64,000 nt of DNA from Cordia subcordata (taxonomy: Eukaryota > Streptophyta > Magnoliopsida > Boraginales > Cordiaceae): NCBI GenBank assembly GCA_028554755.1, contig JAPTOF010000007.1, positions 1,272,001 to 1,336,000 of the forward strand. The letters are read 5' to 3'. Shown piece by piece: positions 1 to 17,398 of the stretch; within the stretch, counting starts at the first letter, position 1, and every line of letters starts with the position of its first letter. The notes beneath the pieces are model-generated. The model saw only the letters and a list, made by a program, of their open reading frames with translations. It was not told where the DNA came from and did no database searches. Made by a program: the position numbers and the translations under genes.

Positions 1-429
1 TATTTAAAGAACATTCTCAAGTTAAAGCAGCAAATAACAATGATTCTGAAAACTTTTGAATCACCCTCATAACAATATATTGAAAATCTCATTACTGAGT
101 CCAGATTGAACCTATTGTAGTAGCTTCCATACTTTACAACACAATCAATGATTAATGTCTTATATGTAGTGACACTTTGAATCAAAACAATGCCGCTTAA
201 ACAGTATCATACATCCATTATCCAATGCCACCCAATATTTCATATACCATGAATACCCCCTCCTTGACAGAATACTTGTTTCGTGTCACTTGATATTCAG
301 ATTCTATCTTTCACTATCTCTTCCAGCTGTCTACACCCGAAAGAGAGCTGCCATCAGCCCTTCAAACAGAGAACCTTGCATCATCTCAACTGTGCAGCCT
401 ATCGCCTCTATCCGGATAAAGAATATAGA
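1..429. other. Left-edge non-coding DNA
   Basis: AT-rich sequence without a credible exon on either strand. Short open frames exist but have no recognisable protein character. If the gene starting at 1315 is real, this is part of a long intron of it. Confidence 0.4.
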
Positions 430-1010
430 AAAGGAAAAACACCAAGAAATCAGGCATGGATTTTATAGTAGCTGTCAGCAACCTAAGGCCACCGTTCACC
501 TTCACCTTCTCCTTTTCCGGAATAAAAAAGAAAAAAAGGACAAACACCAAGAAATCCTACATGGTTTTTATGGTAGCTGTCGGCAACCTAATGTAAGAAT
601 TATTATTATCGATTATGCAGAATAATAATACATAATCACTTTAATGAATCAGAATGGGTACCTCTTCATTGGCCAATAAAATTTAAGTATTTAATTTGTT
701 TATTAAACCAATAATTAATTAACCATTAAATTACATGAGCCATACAATTCTTACACCTAATGCCACCCTTCTTTTTATCCGAATTAGATGAATCGTTCCA
801 CATAACTTTTGAAAAAGTGCATTTTTTCAGAAACTTAAGCTTCTAACTTCTAGGGGGGGAAAAGCTAAAAATTGAGCCAATACAAGCACTTATGGATAAT
901 AAAAAAGCCAATTCAAACATACCCTAAAAAAGAAAAATAAAAAACACCAAGAAATTAAAAGGGGGAAAAAAAAAACCGAGATGATTCTAGAGTAGCTGTG
1001 AGAAAAAATA
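430..1010. repeat. Three diverged copies of a roughly 60-bp AT-rich motif
   Basis: A motif beginning with AAACACCAAGAAAT and ending near TAGCTGT occurs at about 436-490, 540-585 and 940-1000. The first two are about 104 bp apart, and the third is about 400 bp further on, just inside the putative intron next to the 1012 splice donor. Between the motifs the DNA is AT-rich and shows no coding pattern. Function unknown. Confidence 0.55.
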
Positions 1011-1011
1011 C

Positions 1012-1315
1012 CTTGGCTTTTGGGAAGAGCAGAAAAGTCAGGTTTGGTGTCAGGCTTTGATACTTTCGAATTCAACAACTGATTCTGCTTGCAGACAAGA
1101 AGCTTCGATTCTGCAAAGGTTTACAACAAATTAAACCAAAACATATGACAAAAAATAATATTCCTAAAAAAAAAAAATAAAGTTAATAATGGAAATAGAA
1201 AAAAAAAAAAAAGAAGAACAAAAAAAGGGGTGGGACCAAAAGATGAAGAAGTGGAGGCGGCGCCATTGTTGGTGTGCTCCAAGTCCAGAAGGTCTTTGCT
1301 GTTTTTGGTAACCAT
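1012..1315 (-). CDS. Possible first two coding exons of an unidentified gene running off the left edge
   Basis: On the minus strand the first true ATG of an open stretch is at 1315. Exon 1 (1315-1237) encodes 26 residues beginning MVTKNSKDLLDLEH and ending in a serine-rich stretch, followed by a GT donor. A CAG acceptor leads into exon 2 (1110-1012), which continues in matching phase with SKLLVCKQNQLLNSKVSKPD and ends ...DFSALPKSQ before a GTATTT donor. The 126-bp intron is T-rich, as plant introns are. No further exon is visible down to position 1, so the rest would lie outside the window. I do not recognise the protein; the acidic LLDLE start and the PKSQ end faintly recall small plant proteins of the NOPCHAP1/DUF4598 type, but this is from memory and weak. 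The exon 1 donor (GTCCCA) is non-ideal, so the model could be wrong. Confidence 0.38.
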
Positions 1316-2045
1316 TGAAAATCCAACTTCTTCTTCTTCCTTCTCACTTACTATTTTTGGTGTATGTGTGTTTTGTGTGTGTGGTTTTCTTGAGGTTTTA
1401 GGTGTTGTGGCACTCAAAAGTGCGCGATGGAGGAAGAGGAGGGTGGCCTAGGTCGGGGATATTTATTAGTTTTTTCTTTTTCTTTTTTTAGAAAAAGTCA
1501 AGTTAAACTTGACTTTTTTTCTTGAAACTTTTTAAAAATTTTATTTTTTCGAGAATTTAAAATTTTTTATTTTTAAGAAAATCTTAAGATTGAGTCTTTT
1601 TAAAAATTTTGATATTTTAAAAATCTAATTCAAATATTTATTGCAAAAAAAGGTGATTTTTTTTCCAATAAAATGTTTCTCATTAAAAAACACAATCCCA
1701 ATAGGCATTAATTAGTTATGGTAGAAAATAATTTGTTTTTTAAGGGGAGAAAAAAAAATTTAATAAAAAACTAACCCAACGAGCCCCTTAGGGTTAAATC
1801 TATTTGTATCTTTAGCATTTGTAATAGGTTTCACTTATTCCTTTTTATTTTTCATTTGACCATTTATTATTATTTGGTTGAAAAGAAATTTATTAGAATT
1901 AAAATTTTGTTCACAAATTTGATTAAATACTAGGTAGCTATAGAATTGTATGCTATGACAAATTTGAGTCAGGAGTGTGTAAAGGGTCATTTGGTCCGAA
2001 AACATGTAATAATAATCTGCCATCTTAATTTAGTTGCTTGAGTTA

Positions 2046-2248
2046 GGGCCAATTTGGATTGACTTTTTTTTTTGTGAAAGAGCATTTTTTTCTCCCTTAA
2101 AAGGACCGACTTTTGCAATAAGTAATTAGATTGACTCAAAAAAAAAAAAAAAACTAAAAGAGAAATAAAAATTTTCAGCTTCTCAAGTAAGCACTTCTCC
2201 AAAATTTATAGAAAAAAACACTTAAAAAAAACCAATCTAAACAAGTCC
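2046..2248. mobile_element. Tourist-like MITE, TTA target duplication
   Basis: The left end GGGCCAATTTGGATTGAC and the right end CCAATCTAAACAAGTCC form an imperfect terminal inverted repeat. TTA is present directly outside both ends (2043-2045 and 2249-2251). Length is 203 bp with a T-rich left half and an A-rich right half, so the strand folds back on itself. TSD size and termini fit PIF/Harbinger-derived Tourist elements. It has no coding capacity. Confidence 0.75.
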
Positions 2249-2345
2249 TTATTTCCAAAGGGAAAAATGGCTGCTCTTAGTTTTGACCAACTTCTTGGTG
2301 TCTAACACTTTTCTTTGTAAAGATTGCTCAATATTCCAAGATTAT

Positions 2346-2373
2346 ACACACACACACACACACACACACACAA
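2346..2373. repeat. (AC)n microsatellite
   Basis: About 13 uninterrupted CA units, followed by non-coding DNA on the way to the 3' end of the glycosyltransferase-like gene. Confidence 0.95.
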
Positions 2374-3176
2374 AGGCTAGACAAAATTTAACCAGTTGCC
2401 CATCTTCACCAGTACTGATAGATGGAACACAGAACTAAAAGATTTGGCAGACTTTTTAAGTTTCAGCTTTCTCTTGAAAAATGAGAACAAAGAATCAACA
2501 TCAAGTGTGTGTTTGTGTGTATAGACCAGGGCTACACTTATCAAAACTTGACTCTTTGAGAGCCAGTAACTAGTAATGTACAGTACAGATATTTCGATCC
2601 ACATCGCATCTTTAAACTCAAGTTCTGGAACACACTTTAAAATAAGAAAGGTTACCAGATTTACCGAACACAAATATCGATTACAGCCAGGATGCAGCTC
2701 TTGCAGGATAAACGGACAGGTTACAAGTTCGCGGATGGTAGGATTAGCGCTGCAGCTGCAGGAAAACTGGAGCAGCACCACATTAACGAAAGAATCTTTA
2801 GGGTCAGATGCAAGCTTATATGTAACATCTATTGGTTCAAGAGAAAGCAGCCAAACAAAAACCAATGATCAAACCCAGTCAATGTCAGCATCCGTCCAGC
2901 TCAACATGACTGGAACCATTTTCTTAAATGCCTTCTCAATCCTGTCCCCCAGTCAACTGGCCTTCTTTCTTATTGGTTAAGATATAGAAGCATCTGTGCT
3001 CCTGCAGCAAGATCAATTGAGGCACTACTATGACCTCTGGGGAAGTCCCCAAGCAGCATATGATGGTTGCATGCAAAGTGTTCAGAATTGCAACCTTGCC
3101 CCCCTTTCTTCTTGAACCTTTAAAAGAATGATTTCACGTTGATGCAGTCAATGTAAACTCAATCCAGAGGAAAATG
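2374..3176. other. Downstream flank of the glycosyltransferase-like gene
   Basis: No gene is recognised here on either strand. The part nearest 3176 probably contains the 3' UTR of the minus-strand gene ending at 3177. Open frames at 2377-2865 and 2576-2980 overlap each other on opposite strands and show no domain or compositional sign of being real. Confidence 0.45.
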
Positions 3177-6100
3177 CTATGATGGGTGGCAAAGAACAGC
3201 AGTGCAAGAAAGATCACTATCGACAGCCCATAGACCTAATTGCACAAGCTTTTTCTCAATTATATCTGAACCCATCTCAGATGGCCAGAACACAAATTTC
3301 TTCCCATCTCCTGTCAAGGTTTGGTTAGTATCAACCGTATTAGCATTCAAAACAAAGCGCGTTTCATCAACCAAGTCAAACTTAACGCTCTTTTCTTGTA
3401 GTAACTGTTTAACCACATTAACAAAATTATCCTCCATAGTCCCTGAATCTTTTCTTCTTGCTGAGTCCTCCAAAGTGACAGCCTTGTAAACAAAGTCGTC
3501 GACCCAAATTTTCCGAGCAGACAATGAGCCCCTAACAGATAGAAACTTAGAAGTCTCTCCCACATAGAAATCTTTAGTAAGATCTGAAGGATCAGAAAAG
3601 GAACTGGCGGTGATTGGGATCATGTTACCATCTACTACCCAGGAAGTATACCCAAGTTCCAAGCATGCCTTAATAACATAGCCCCTCAATATGATCTCCT
3701 TGATTGGCTCTACAGCAGATTCATGAATTTTCAGCAATTTGTGGAGTCTGACACTCTCAAAAAATTCATCCCCGTCGATCACAGGATGTCCTCGTCTTGC
3801 AAGATCAAGTAACATATCAGATTTATCAGATTTTGGCCCCGCAAAGATGTAATTGTGGATATTTAATCTCTCAAGGTGACAAAGCAAGTTTCTAATAATT
3901 GATTCAGATGCCCTGTATAGACTGACAAGTATAATCGCATCTGATTTCTGCACAGATTGGAGAACAGACCCAAGTTCATTGAAATTCCTCACAATTCTCT
4001 CGCGAATAACTTCTCTGAAACAGAAGTCATACCACTTTAGATGACTCAAAGATGGTAACTCCACAAGGCTCAGATCCGTAGAAGTTTCATCCACCAAATG
4101 TGAATCTGGTCCTACAGTTTTGCCATAGTTAACCCCAGCATCCCTGTGAGAAACGCTAAGTGCTCTTTCACCTATAAAATTTGTATAAATGTTGAAATAA
4201 CCGCGAGCGTGGATAAATTTAATGAACCACGGAGTCCAAATTCTTTCCCCCATCTTTTTGTACCATCCTGTAGTCACCTACATTTGGATTTCAATTATAT
4301 AAGGTCCACCGCTATATTTAATCATATGATTAAGCATACAAAATTCTGAAAAAGCCAACGTAAGAAAGAATAAAAAGCCTAAATGAAAATTTTCATACCA
4401 TCCCCTCAAGAAATGGTTTTAAGCCTTTGGCTTTGTGTTCATCATACCACAAGCGGAATTCTTTCCAAGGTCTTGGAAACAAAAGCTGACCCCATGTCCC
4501 AACCAGCTGATACAAGAAAAGACGAGTTTCAATATCCAATTGCATTTTGTTCCCATGTTTACCTGCCCACCATAAAAAGTTAAAAATTTCTAAACTATGC
4601 GAGCAAAAGTTCTGAAGGACTGATAGACGCCACAAAGTGCAAAAGTACAGTATAATTATTACAGCTTTGGATGTAATGTTCAACATTAACCAAATCACAA
4701 TATTTACATTCACAAGATATAGGCTCTGATGGAAGAAAAAATTAATGTCCCAGACACATAATATCATCTGGTAATGGTTACTATAACCAAAATCCTAAAA
4801 CTTTATCGAACAGACAATTACAATTACGATAATGTACAATGACATAAGTAAATAGCTTCAACTTCTAATTAGCTGATCAGATAAGTTATTGCATCATATT
4901 TCACTGCAAATCTGCAGTAAGAAACGGTTGAAAATATCTAATATAGTTTACAGAGAACATTTACATTTGTACCCTCGTCATCACCCGAACTAATACTCCC
5001 AATCAAACGACAAAATGCTCACATCCACAAATAAAGTTCTGCCATGACAACTAAAACAACGGAGGTCAAGCACTTATATGTATAACCTGTAAACAGACTC
5101 CTTCCAGAACCAACACGCCCGACCACCCACCCACCGACACCAAAGGTCAAACACCAGAAAAAAGGATCTAACATTATGTATATGTTGCCCAAGCCTGCCT
5201 GGAATTTTTGTAATGTGAAATCTGCGAGGACATGCCAGCCGGGACTATAATAACTTCACCAATAAACTTCCCATTACTAAATAAAACTACACATACACAG
5301 TTTCATCATTTCGATTGCCACCAAAAATCACTGAGTAATTTCTTCTTTTTTTTTTTTTTTTTCTATTCCAATTTTGTACAATTAAACTTAATACCCTGCT
5401 CATATAACATCAAATTAGCAGAAAGAAGAGACAAATCTTTGCATACATTATTCTTATATATCCATATATCTATAAATGGCACAGTAGCATACTAGAATCG
5501 GGCCCGCACTAATTTTCTCTTTATATTGTTTTTTTTCTTTCAACATTATGCTTAAACTGCAAAGTGACATGTTTGAGCCATGACAACTGCCTCTGCCAAA
5601 AATCTAACTCAGTTCTGCATACGATAGACCGAAGGTGAGCTCAACACTTCCCCAACCCCGCACAGTAAAGAGTTTCGTGCAGTGGACTTCCTTTTAACAT
5701 TATGCCTTACAAAGCTAATAACTTTATTCAAAATAAATCAAGTACCTAAGCAATTAACCGGGCAGCACTTAGCAAACCTTCGCGCATCGGCTTTCTTTTA
5801 ACATTATGCATTATAAAGCTTTATTCAACATAGATCAATTACCTAAGCAATTATCTGGACAGCACATAGCAAATCTTCGCGCATCGGGCTATCTTTTAAC
5901 ATTATGCATTATAAAGCTAATAACTTTATTCAACATAGATCAACTACCTAAGCAATTATCTGGACAGCACATAGCAAATCTTCGGGCATCGGGCTATCTT
6001 TTAACATTATGCTTAAAAGCTACTAACTTTATTTGATCTAAATCCATTTACAAATCAACTAATTTAACTGAAAAAAAGAGAGGAAAAAAGAGAGGAAAAG

Positions 6101-6735
6101 AAAAATAAAAATGTACCTGGCACAAACCTTGGCCTCTGCAATGAAGCCCCATAAATCAAAGGACTAAAATTGGACTGATTATAATAATAATTCAAAATCA
6201 CAGCCTTCAAGAACCTATAATACAGAGGCGAAACCTCAAGATCATCTTCAACAACAAAGGCAAACTCATGATCCGTGCTGGGCCACCAGGCCTCCAACCA
6301 CTGGGCCTGAAGCCCAGCGTTGGAGGTCCGGTAATGGACCAATTTCTCACCGTGGGCCCACTCAAAACGGTCCACGAAGTCGAGGATTTGGCGGGAAAGG
6401 TTGAGACTTTGGCTGATTTGTTCAGACCCTTTGGAGGAAATGTCGAAATGGTCCACGTAGATGTGGAGGTGGACGGTGGCGGCGAAGTCGTAGTGGGCGG
6501 CGGAAAGGGAGCGGAGGCAGCGGGAGAGGGCGGCGAGGCGGTTGAAGGTGAGGACTTTGATGGTGAGTGTGAAGTTGAGTGGGGTGGTGGTGATGGAAGT
6601 AGAGGGGTGGGGGTGGGGGTGGGGGTACGGCGTGGGTTGCGGGGTAGGGGTGGTGGCGTAGAGGGAGAAGAGGAAGAGGGTGGAGAGGGCAAGGAGGAGG
6701 AGGAATGGCAGCAAGTTTCTCGCTGGTGCGGCCAT
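3177..6735 (-). CDS. Glycosyltransferase-like type II membrane protein (nucleotide-diphospho-sugar transferase fold)
   Basis: Three exons join in phase: 6735-6117, 4562-4399 and 4277-3177, giving 627 aa. The N-terminus (MAAPARNLLPFLLLLALSTL...) has a hydrophobic segment at about residues 9-27, as in a Golgi-type signal anchor, followed by a Pro/His-rich stem (PHPHPHP, about 36-44). The lumenal domain opens with ...LTIKVLTFNRLAALSRCL, typical of GT-A sugar transferases. It carries VVEDDLEVSPLYYRF at about 161-175, where the acidic EDD would bind the metal-nucleotide sugar; the same EDDLE pattern is known from GnT-I-type enzymes. Exon 3 encodes the long C-terminal part, which resembles plant proteins annotated as glycosyltransferase family 2-like. 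Donor and substrate are unknown. All splice sites are GT-AG. Intron 1 (6116-4563) contains a minisatellite. Exon 1 is GC-rich compared with its surroundings. Confidence 0.88.
5691..6040. repeat. Minisatellite of about 100-bp units inside intron 1
   Basis: Units begin with CTTTTAACATTATGC at 5691, 5795, 5893 and 5998, so the periods are 104, 98 and 105 bp; the fourth copy is partial. Each full unit carries ACCTAAGCAATTA and AGCAAA-CTTCG. Copies 2 and 3 are nearly identical, and copy 1 is more diverged. A looser match to the unit start lies near 5540. It sits in the first intron of the glycosyltransferase-like gene. Confidence 0.9.
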
Positions 6736-6796
6736 TGGGGGAGAGAGAGAGATTCAACTTGAATTTTTTTTTCCTTTTTAATTTGAATCACACAGT

Positions 6797-6804
6797 GTTT
6801 ATAA
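6797..6804 (-). promoter_or_regulatory. Candidate TATA box of the glycosyltransferase-like gene
   Basis: Reading the minus strand, TTATAAAC lies about 62 bp upstream of the ATG at 6735. This would place transcription start about 30 bp downstream and leave a 5' UTR of roughly 30-40 nt. Position and sequence are suitable, but no transcript data are available here. Confidence 0.45.
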
Positions 6805-8262
6805 GGATTGACATTGAGGATGCTTGCTTCGCTTATTTTGAATGCTTAGGAACACTTAAAAATTTATTTTTTTACATATTTTTTTTCTATTTAAATACCA
6901 AATAAGCAAAGTCAAACACCCCTATTATTTTCGAAAGAAAATTATAACTTCTGAAAATTCATTTTTTAAAAGATTAAAAATAAAAAAAATCAATCCAAAC
7001 GACTAAGATTAATCTTGAAAATATTTTATTTCATTTGTTTTTCTTCCTCTTCCCTCGGTCTTGGCTTACATAGTGTTTGCCAACACTTGTCGCATAAAAT
7101 TCATTTATGAATTCTTGGAAAATCTGTATTTTAAAATAAATTTTGTTGTTTGAAAATGTATAACAGTTTTAAAACAATTCTTGTAAATCTAAATTGGATT
7201 TGAAAAACAAGTAAAGTTTAAATTAATATGTAACTTAAATACTCTTTAGATATTCTATTGACATTATGTTTGCTGCATAAAAATTATCTTCTTCATTTAT
7301 TATGTTTGCTGCAAACACATGGTTAGGATAATAGCACAAAAGGCTTCACACTACTACGAGCCTGTTTGCTAAGCTTATTTTTAAGTGTTTATAAGTAATT
7401 GGTGCTTATAAGTAGATATGTATTTGAAATATATGTACTTATAAACTGTTGATATATTTAATAACAAGTGTTTATAAATAATAATAGTAATTAAAATAAC
7501 TAAAAGGACATGACATTAATTAATATAAAAGAATTATCTTAAATTTTAAGAGTAATATTGTCTTTTTACAAATTTGACCAAAAGTTGTTAGAAAATAAAC
7601 TACCATCCCTAACTTTTCCCCCATCTTATTACCTGATAATAAACACACTTAGCCAAACATCAATAAGCTTAGCCCTACACCCTCTACACGATACTCGTTT
7701 TTTCAACCACTTTAAGAAGTACATTTTTAATAAACTAAAAATTCTAACTTGGAAAGCTGTATTTGAAAGTTTTGATCTTTTTAAAAGCCAAATCAAAAAA
7801 TTATTGCGAAAAATATACTTTAAAAAAAATGTTCTTTAAAGTAAAAATCAATCCAAATAGGCCATAGCTTTAAAAGTGGTGGAACACACAAAATTAGAGC
7901 ATTGTCCGACAAGTAACCTTATTGAAGGTAAAAAGAAGTTGAATGCATGGAAATAAATACACCCACAGAATGAAATTCCAGAGCTGAATTAAATTAAATC
8001 TACTGCAATAACTGTTTCTGAGGGTACATACTGCAGAACTCTTAGACAGAAGCTTGCCAACGCTGTCCAACATTTCTAAGGAGAAACAACAATGGCTAAA
8101 CCCTTTCATGGGAGGAAAAAGTTCCCACAAGAAAGCAAGCAAAACAAACACAAAGACGAGAGAAAAAAAAAAATGGCAGGAAAGCATAGAACACAAGAAT
8201 CTATATGCATCCCTTTGGAAGGGCTCTTGCTACTTCTCTTCTTTTCTTGGCAAGAGCGCGCG
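6805..8262. other. Spacer between two minus-strand genes, with foldback remnants
   Basis: No gene is recognised. A foldback-like segment starts near 7360 (GAGCCTGTTTGCTAAGC, with TTATAAGTG-type subterminal repeats) and may end near 7680. A half-element related to the GGGCC MITE family ends near 7864 (AATCCAAATAGGCC). The segment from about 7900 to 8262 is probably the 3' UTR and downstream flank of the kinase gene that ends at 8263. Confidence 0.5.
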
Positions 8263-14519
<6,257 letters not shown>

Positions 14520-15058
14520 GTACCAAGCTCTACGACTCCTAGCACGTGCAGTGCTGATCCTTTTCAAGAGTTTCTTTCTGCACAAGTATCAAACTTTGCT
14601 GTAAGACTTCCAACATCACCTAATTAATGATACTCTAGCAACTCGCAGACTAAGGAATCAAGTATAAACACAAAAGACCATTTTGATAATTCTAATATTC
14701 TAAAACTTCAGCAAGTAGAAACGAAGAAGGCATCAGACATCAAGTATAAACGCAAAACATCAAATTTAACTTTCCATATACCGACATTCTAAAACTTTAG
14801 CAGTTTGCACGCAAACCGAATTTAACCAACATTCTAAAACTTGGCTATGGCGCATAAGAAAAGCTTAAACCACAGAATTATACTTTGGGGTTCTAATTCT
14901 TAAGCAATTCAAATTCCATACGAATTTCAGTACATACCTTACTGCAATAAATGAATTGGCCAATATTCTTTTGGACAAAAATTTTACAGCCAAATGATAC
15001 TAATTCTACCACATGAAGAAGGAACATGAACCTATAAACAAATCCAGACTATGTGTGT

Positions 15059-15104
<46 letters not shown>

Positions 15105-15264
15105 GGGAAAGCTATTTAATAATAGTATTCTCAGGTAAGCACAATTCAGCCCTGCATATATTATTAAAATTGAGCAACCAAAGTACAAATTAAGATGATT
15201 AAATTAAAGAATTGAACAATAAATAATCCTTCTGAAGACAAAATCCATAATAAATTCTTCTACC
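14520..15264 (-). other. Inferred 5' UTR intron and leader of the CIPK3-like gene
   Basis: On the minus strand an acceptor TTGTGCAG precedes 14578, and the first ATG after it is at 14519. Upstream a donor-like GGAG/GTAGAAG has its exon end at 15264. A spliced leader with an intron of about 685 bp (15263-14579) is the simplest reading. The frame upstream of 14519 is open but starts with no ATG, so N-terminal extension is unlikely. Confidence 0.4.
15063..15101. repeat. (GA)n microsatellite in the inferred CIPK3 leader intron
   Basis: Nearly 20 uninterrupted GA units; it reads as CT in the direction of the kinase gene. Confidence 0.95.
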
Positions 15265-15889
15265 TCCAAATCAGCAAGACTTGAACCCAGCCGGCAACAA
15301 ACAATTTCACCTTCACACATACACTAAACAGATACAACCCTTTAAATTTCTTCACAATCTGCAGCTTTTCAACTTGTCAAAAGACGACAAGAAGCACCAC
15401 CTCAGCAAATCTCCAATGATATTCCTTCTTTCACAACTTCTTTTCTTTCTTTTCCAAACAAAGCTAAGCAAGAATCAAGTCTAGTACAACAGAGCTTTTA
15501 ACCAAAAACTGATTCTAATCAATTGCACATGCACATGTGCTGTAGATGCAGAACAATATGATACATATGTTATATATATTGTTTTGCTCAACAAGAAAAC
15601 ATTTATAGCTAAAAAAATAAGAAAAAGGCAAAAGGGTATGGAGAGAAAAAGCGTGAAGATGATCTTGAACCGAAACTATACTGTTATGGAAGATAAGGAA
15701 TCCAATTCAGAAACGGCTCTTGATGCCTGCATGGGTCAACAAAAGCTTGCAACACAACATGATTGATAATCTTACTAAAATTTGTCACTGATACAAACAA
15801 AACCAAACCAGACCCAACAAAGATTTGCATGATACTTGCAAACCATTAAAAGGAAAAAGAAAAAAAATGGACCAGCTGAAGTTATGTCA

Positions 15890-16365
15890 TAGTATTAAAA
15901 TAGGAGCACGTTTGGCTAAGCTTGCAAACAGCTTATAATCTAAAAAGGAAAATTTACACAACTTATAAGCACTTTTGATGGCTCATAAGCTGGAAAAAAA
16001 AATACTAATCTATCAGGTTTTCAAGGCTTATAGCTTCATTGGTCAAACTTTCCCATTGAAAAGTATCACAATAATAAATGATTCGTTCTTTTTAAGCGGG
16101 TGTTTGGCTTTATTTATTTAGTGTTTATAAATATTTAAATAATAAAAAAATATGTGAGAGTAGAGTCAAACACTCTCTTAATTATTTCAATTATGATTGT
16201 CATTTATAAGCATTTATTTATTATTTTAGTAGCATATAAGCATATATTATTTACTATTTTAATTACTTATAAGTATATATTATTCAAATGCATCATAACT
16301 TGCTTATAAACGAATCGTGTTTATAAGCACGTACAAATAAGCTTGGCCAAACAGGCTCTAGATTT
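15890..16365. mobile_element. Two foldback MITE-like elements of a TTATAAGC-rich family
   Basis: One unit runs from about 15903 (GAGCACGTTTGGCTAAGC) to about 16052 (GGTCAAACTTTCC). The other runs from about 16097 (GCGGGTGTTTGGCTTTAT) to about 16359 (GCTTGGCCAAACAGGCTC). The termini are inverted relative to each other, with subterminal TTATAAGCA/TGTTTATAA repeats in both directions. They are related by design, though not closely by sequence, to the GGGCC family. No TSD could be assigned. Confidence 0.5.
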
Positions 16366-16619
16366 CCTTGGTTTATTTAATTGTTTGTTTAAGATTATTT
16401 TTGTGCAAGTTGTGTGAGAGTTTGGTAATTCATTCATAACAATTAGCATAACGATTGAAGAGCAGCAATTTGTAGGTGAGAGAACAGAAAGTCCACGTGG
16501 TACTGTACGGTTAGGTGGCCATGTACGGTGGGTGGAGATGGGTTTTTGGTATTCGGACATGTACGACGACAACACAATGCATGCATGCTTCCCGTGTTGA
16601 TAAATATTGACCACAAAAC
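16366..16619. other. Unassigned intergenic DNA
   Basis: No gene, repeat family or RNA gene recognised. Local GC is slightly higher around 16490-16560 (CACGTGG, GTACGGTGGGTGG), which could be promoter-type sequence, but no gene follows it. Confidence 0.3.
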
Positions 16620-17390
16620 ATGTGGTCCATCTAGATTGACTTGCTAAAAAATTGATTATACATTAATAGTTTTATTAATTTGCATTGGATTTTATTATTT
16701 ATTGTTTTTTAAGAGTTAAATTATATTTAACTTAAAAATAAATAAAATAACAGTGGATCCATTTGAATTCGCTTTTTCATTCAGAAAAATACATTCGATT
16801 TATAATAAGTACATGACTCTCAAAAATAAGTTGAAACTTCAAAAAAAAAATCGGATTTAACTTTTTTAGAAGTCAAAACTTTTAATTTCTAAAAGAACAC
16901 TTTTTTCAAAAGTTATTTAACAAAATACTTTTAAAAAAAAAAGTCAATTCAAAGGAACCCAATTTTTTATAGACATAAAATTGTTTAATTAACTACTTAC
17001 TTAAGATTAATAATTTTATAATAGAACAACTATCGTACTACTAAAGTAACAAGAGAACCGAGTTTGAATAAATGCCACCGATTTTAGTTTACATTCAAAC
17101 CCAAGTCTAATTGATCACGACACGTTATTTGTTGATATTTATCGCGGAGTTTAGTTGACTGAATCCATAAATCTAGAAAGTAACTCGGCTGCATCCATTA
17201 GGATAATCATCATTAAACAAAATTCTTTACCATCTCAAGGATTTTGTGGATAAGTTTTTCCCAAAAGAAATATTTTTATGTAATTTCTTTTAAAAAATAT
17301 TTTTTGAAAAGCTCTAACTTTTGATTTTTTTTATAAATTTTTATTGCGAAGGAAAATTATTTTCGCATAAGGTAAAAAAAATTATATCTG
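16620..17390. repeat. Duplicated segment A, copy 1
   Basis: Aligns by eye over its whole length with 19185-19960. Shared landmarks in the same order include ATCTAGATTGACTT, TACATTAATAGTTTTATTA, a degraded GGGCC-type MITE (about 16755-16960 here, 19316-19524 there), GTCGTACTACTAAAG, AATAAATGCCACC, TTAGGATAATCAT and ATGTAATTTCTTTTAAAAA. The copies differ by many substitutions and small indels, so the duplication is not recent. Confidence 0.85.
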
Positions 17391-17398
17391 ACTACAAT

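Noticed and set aside
6207..6791. Open frames on both strands overlapping exon 1 of the glycosyltransferase-like gene (Pro/Ser-rich or Gly/Glu-rich)
   Set aside because: They are alternate-frame readings of GC-rich, low-complexity DNA. The frame starting at 6735 has a signal anchor, GT-A motifs and correct splicing to exons 2 and 3.
14520..14585. N-terminal extension of CIPK3 upstream of 14519
   Set aside because: The frame is open but contains no ATG before an acceptor-like CAG, so it is more likely 5' UTR.
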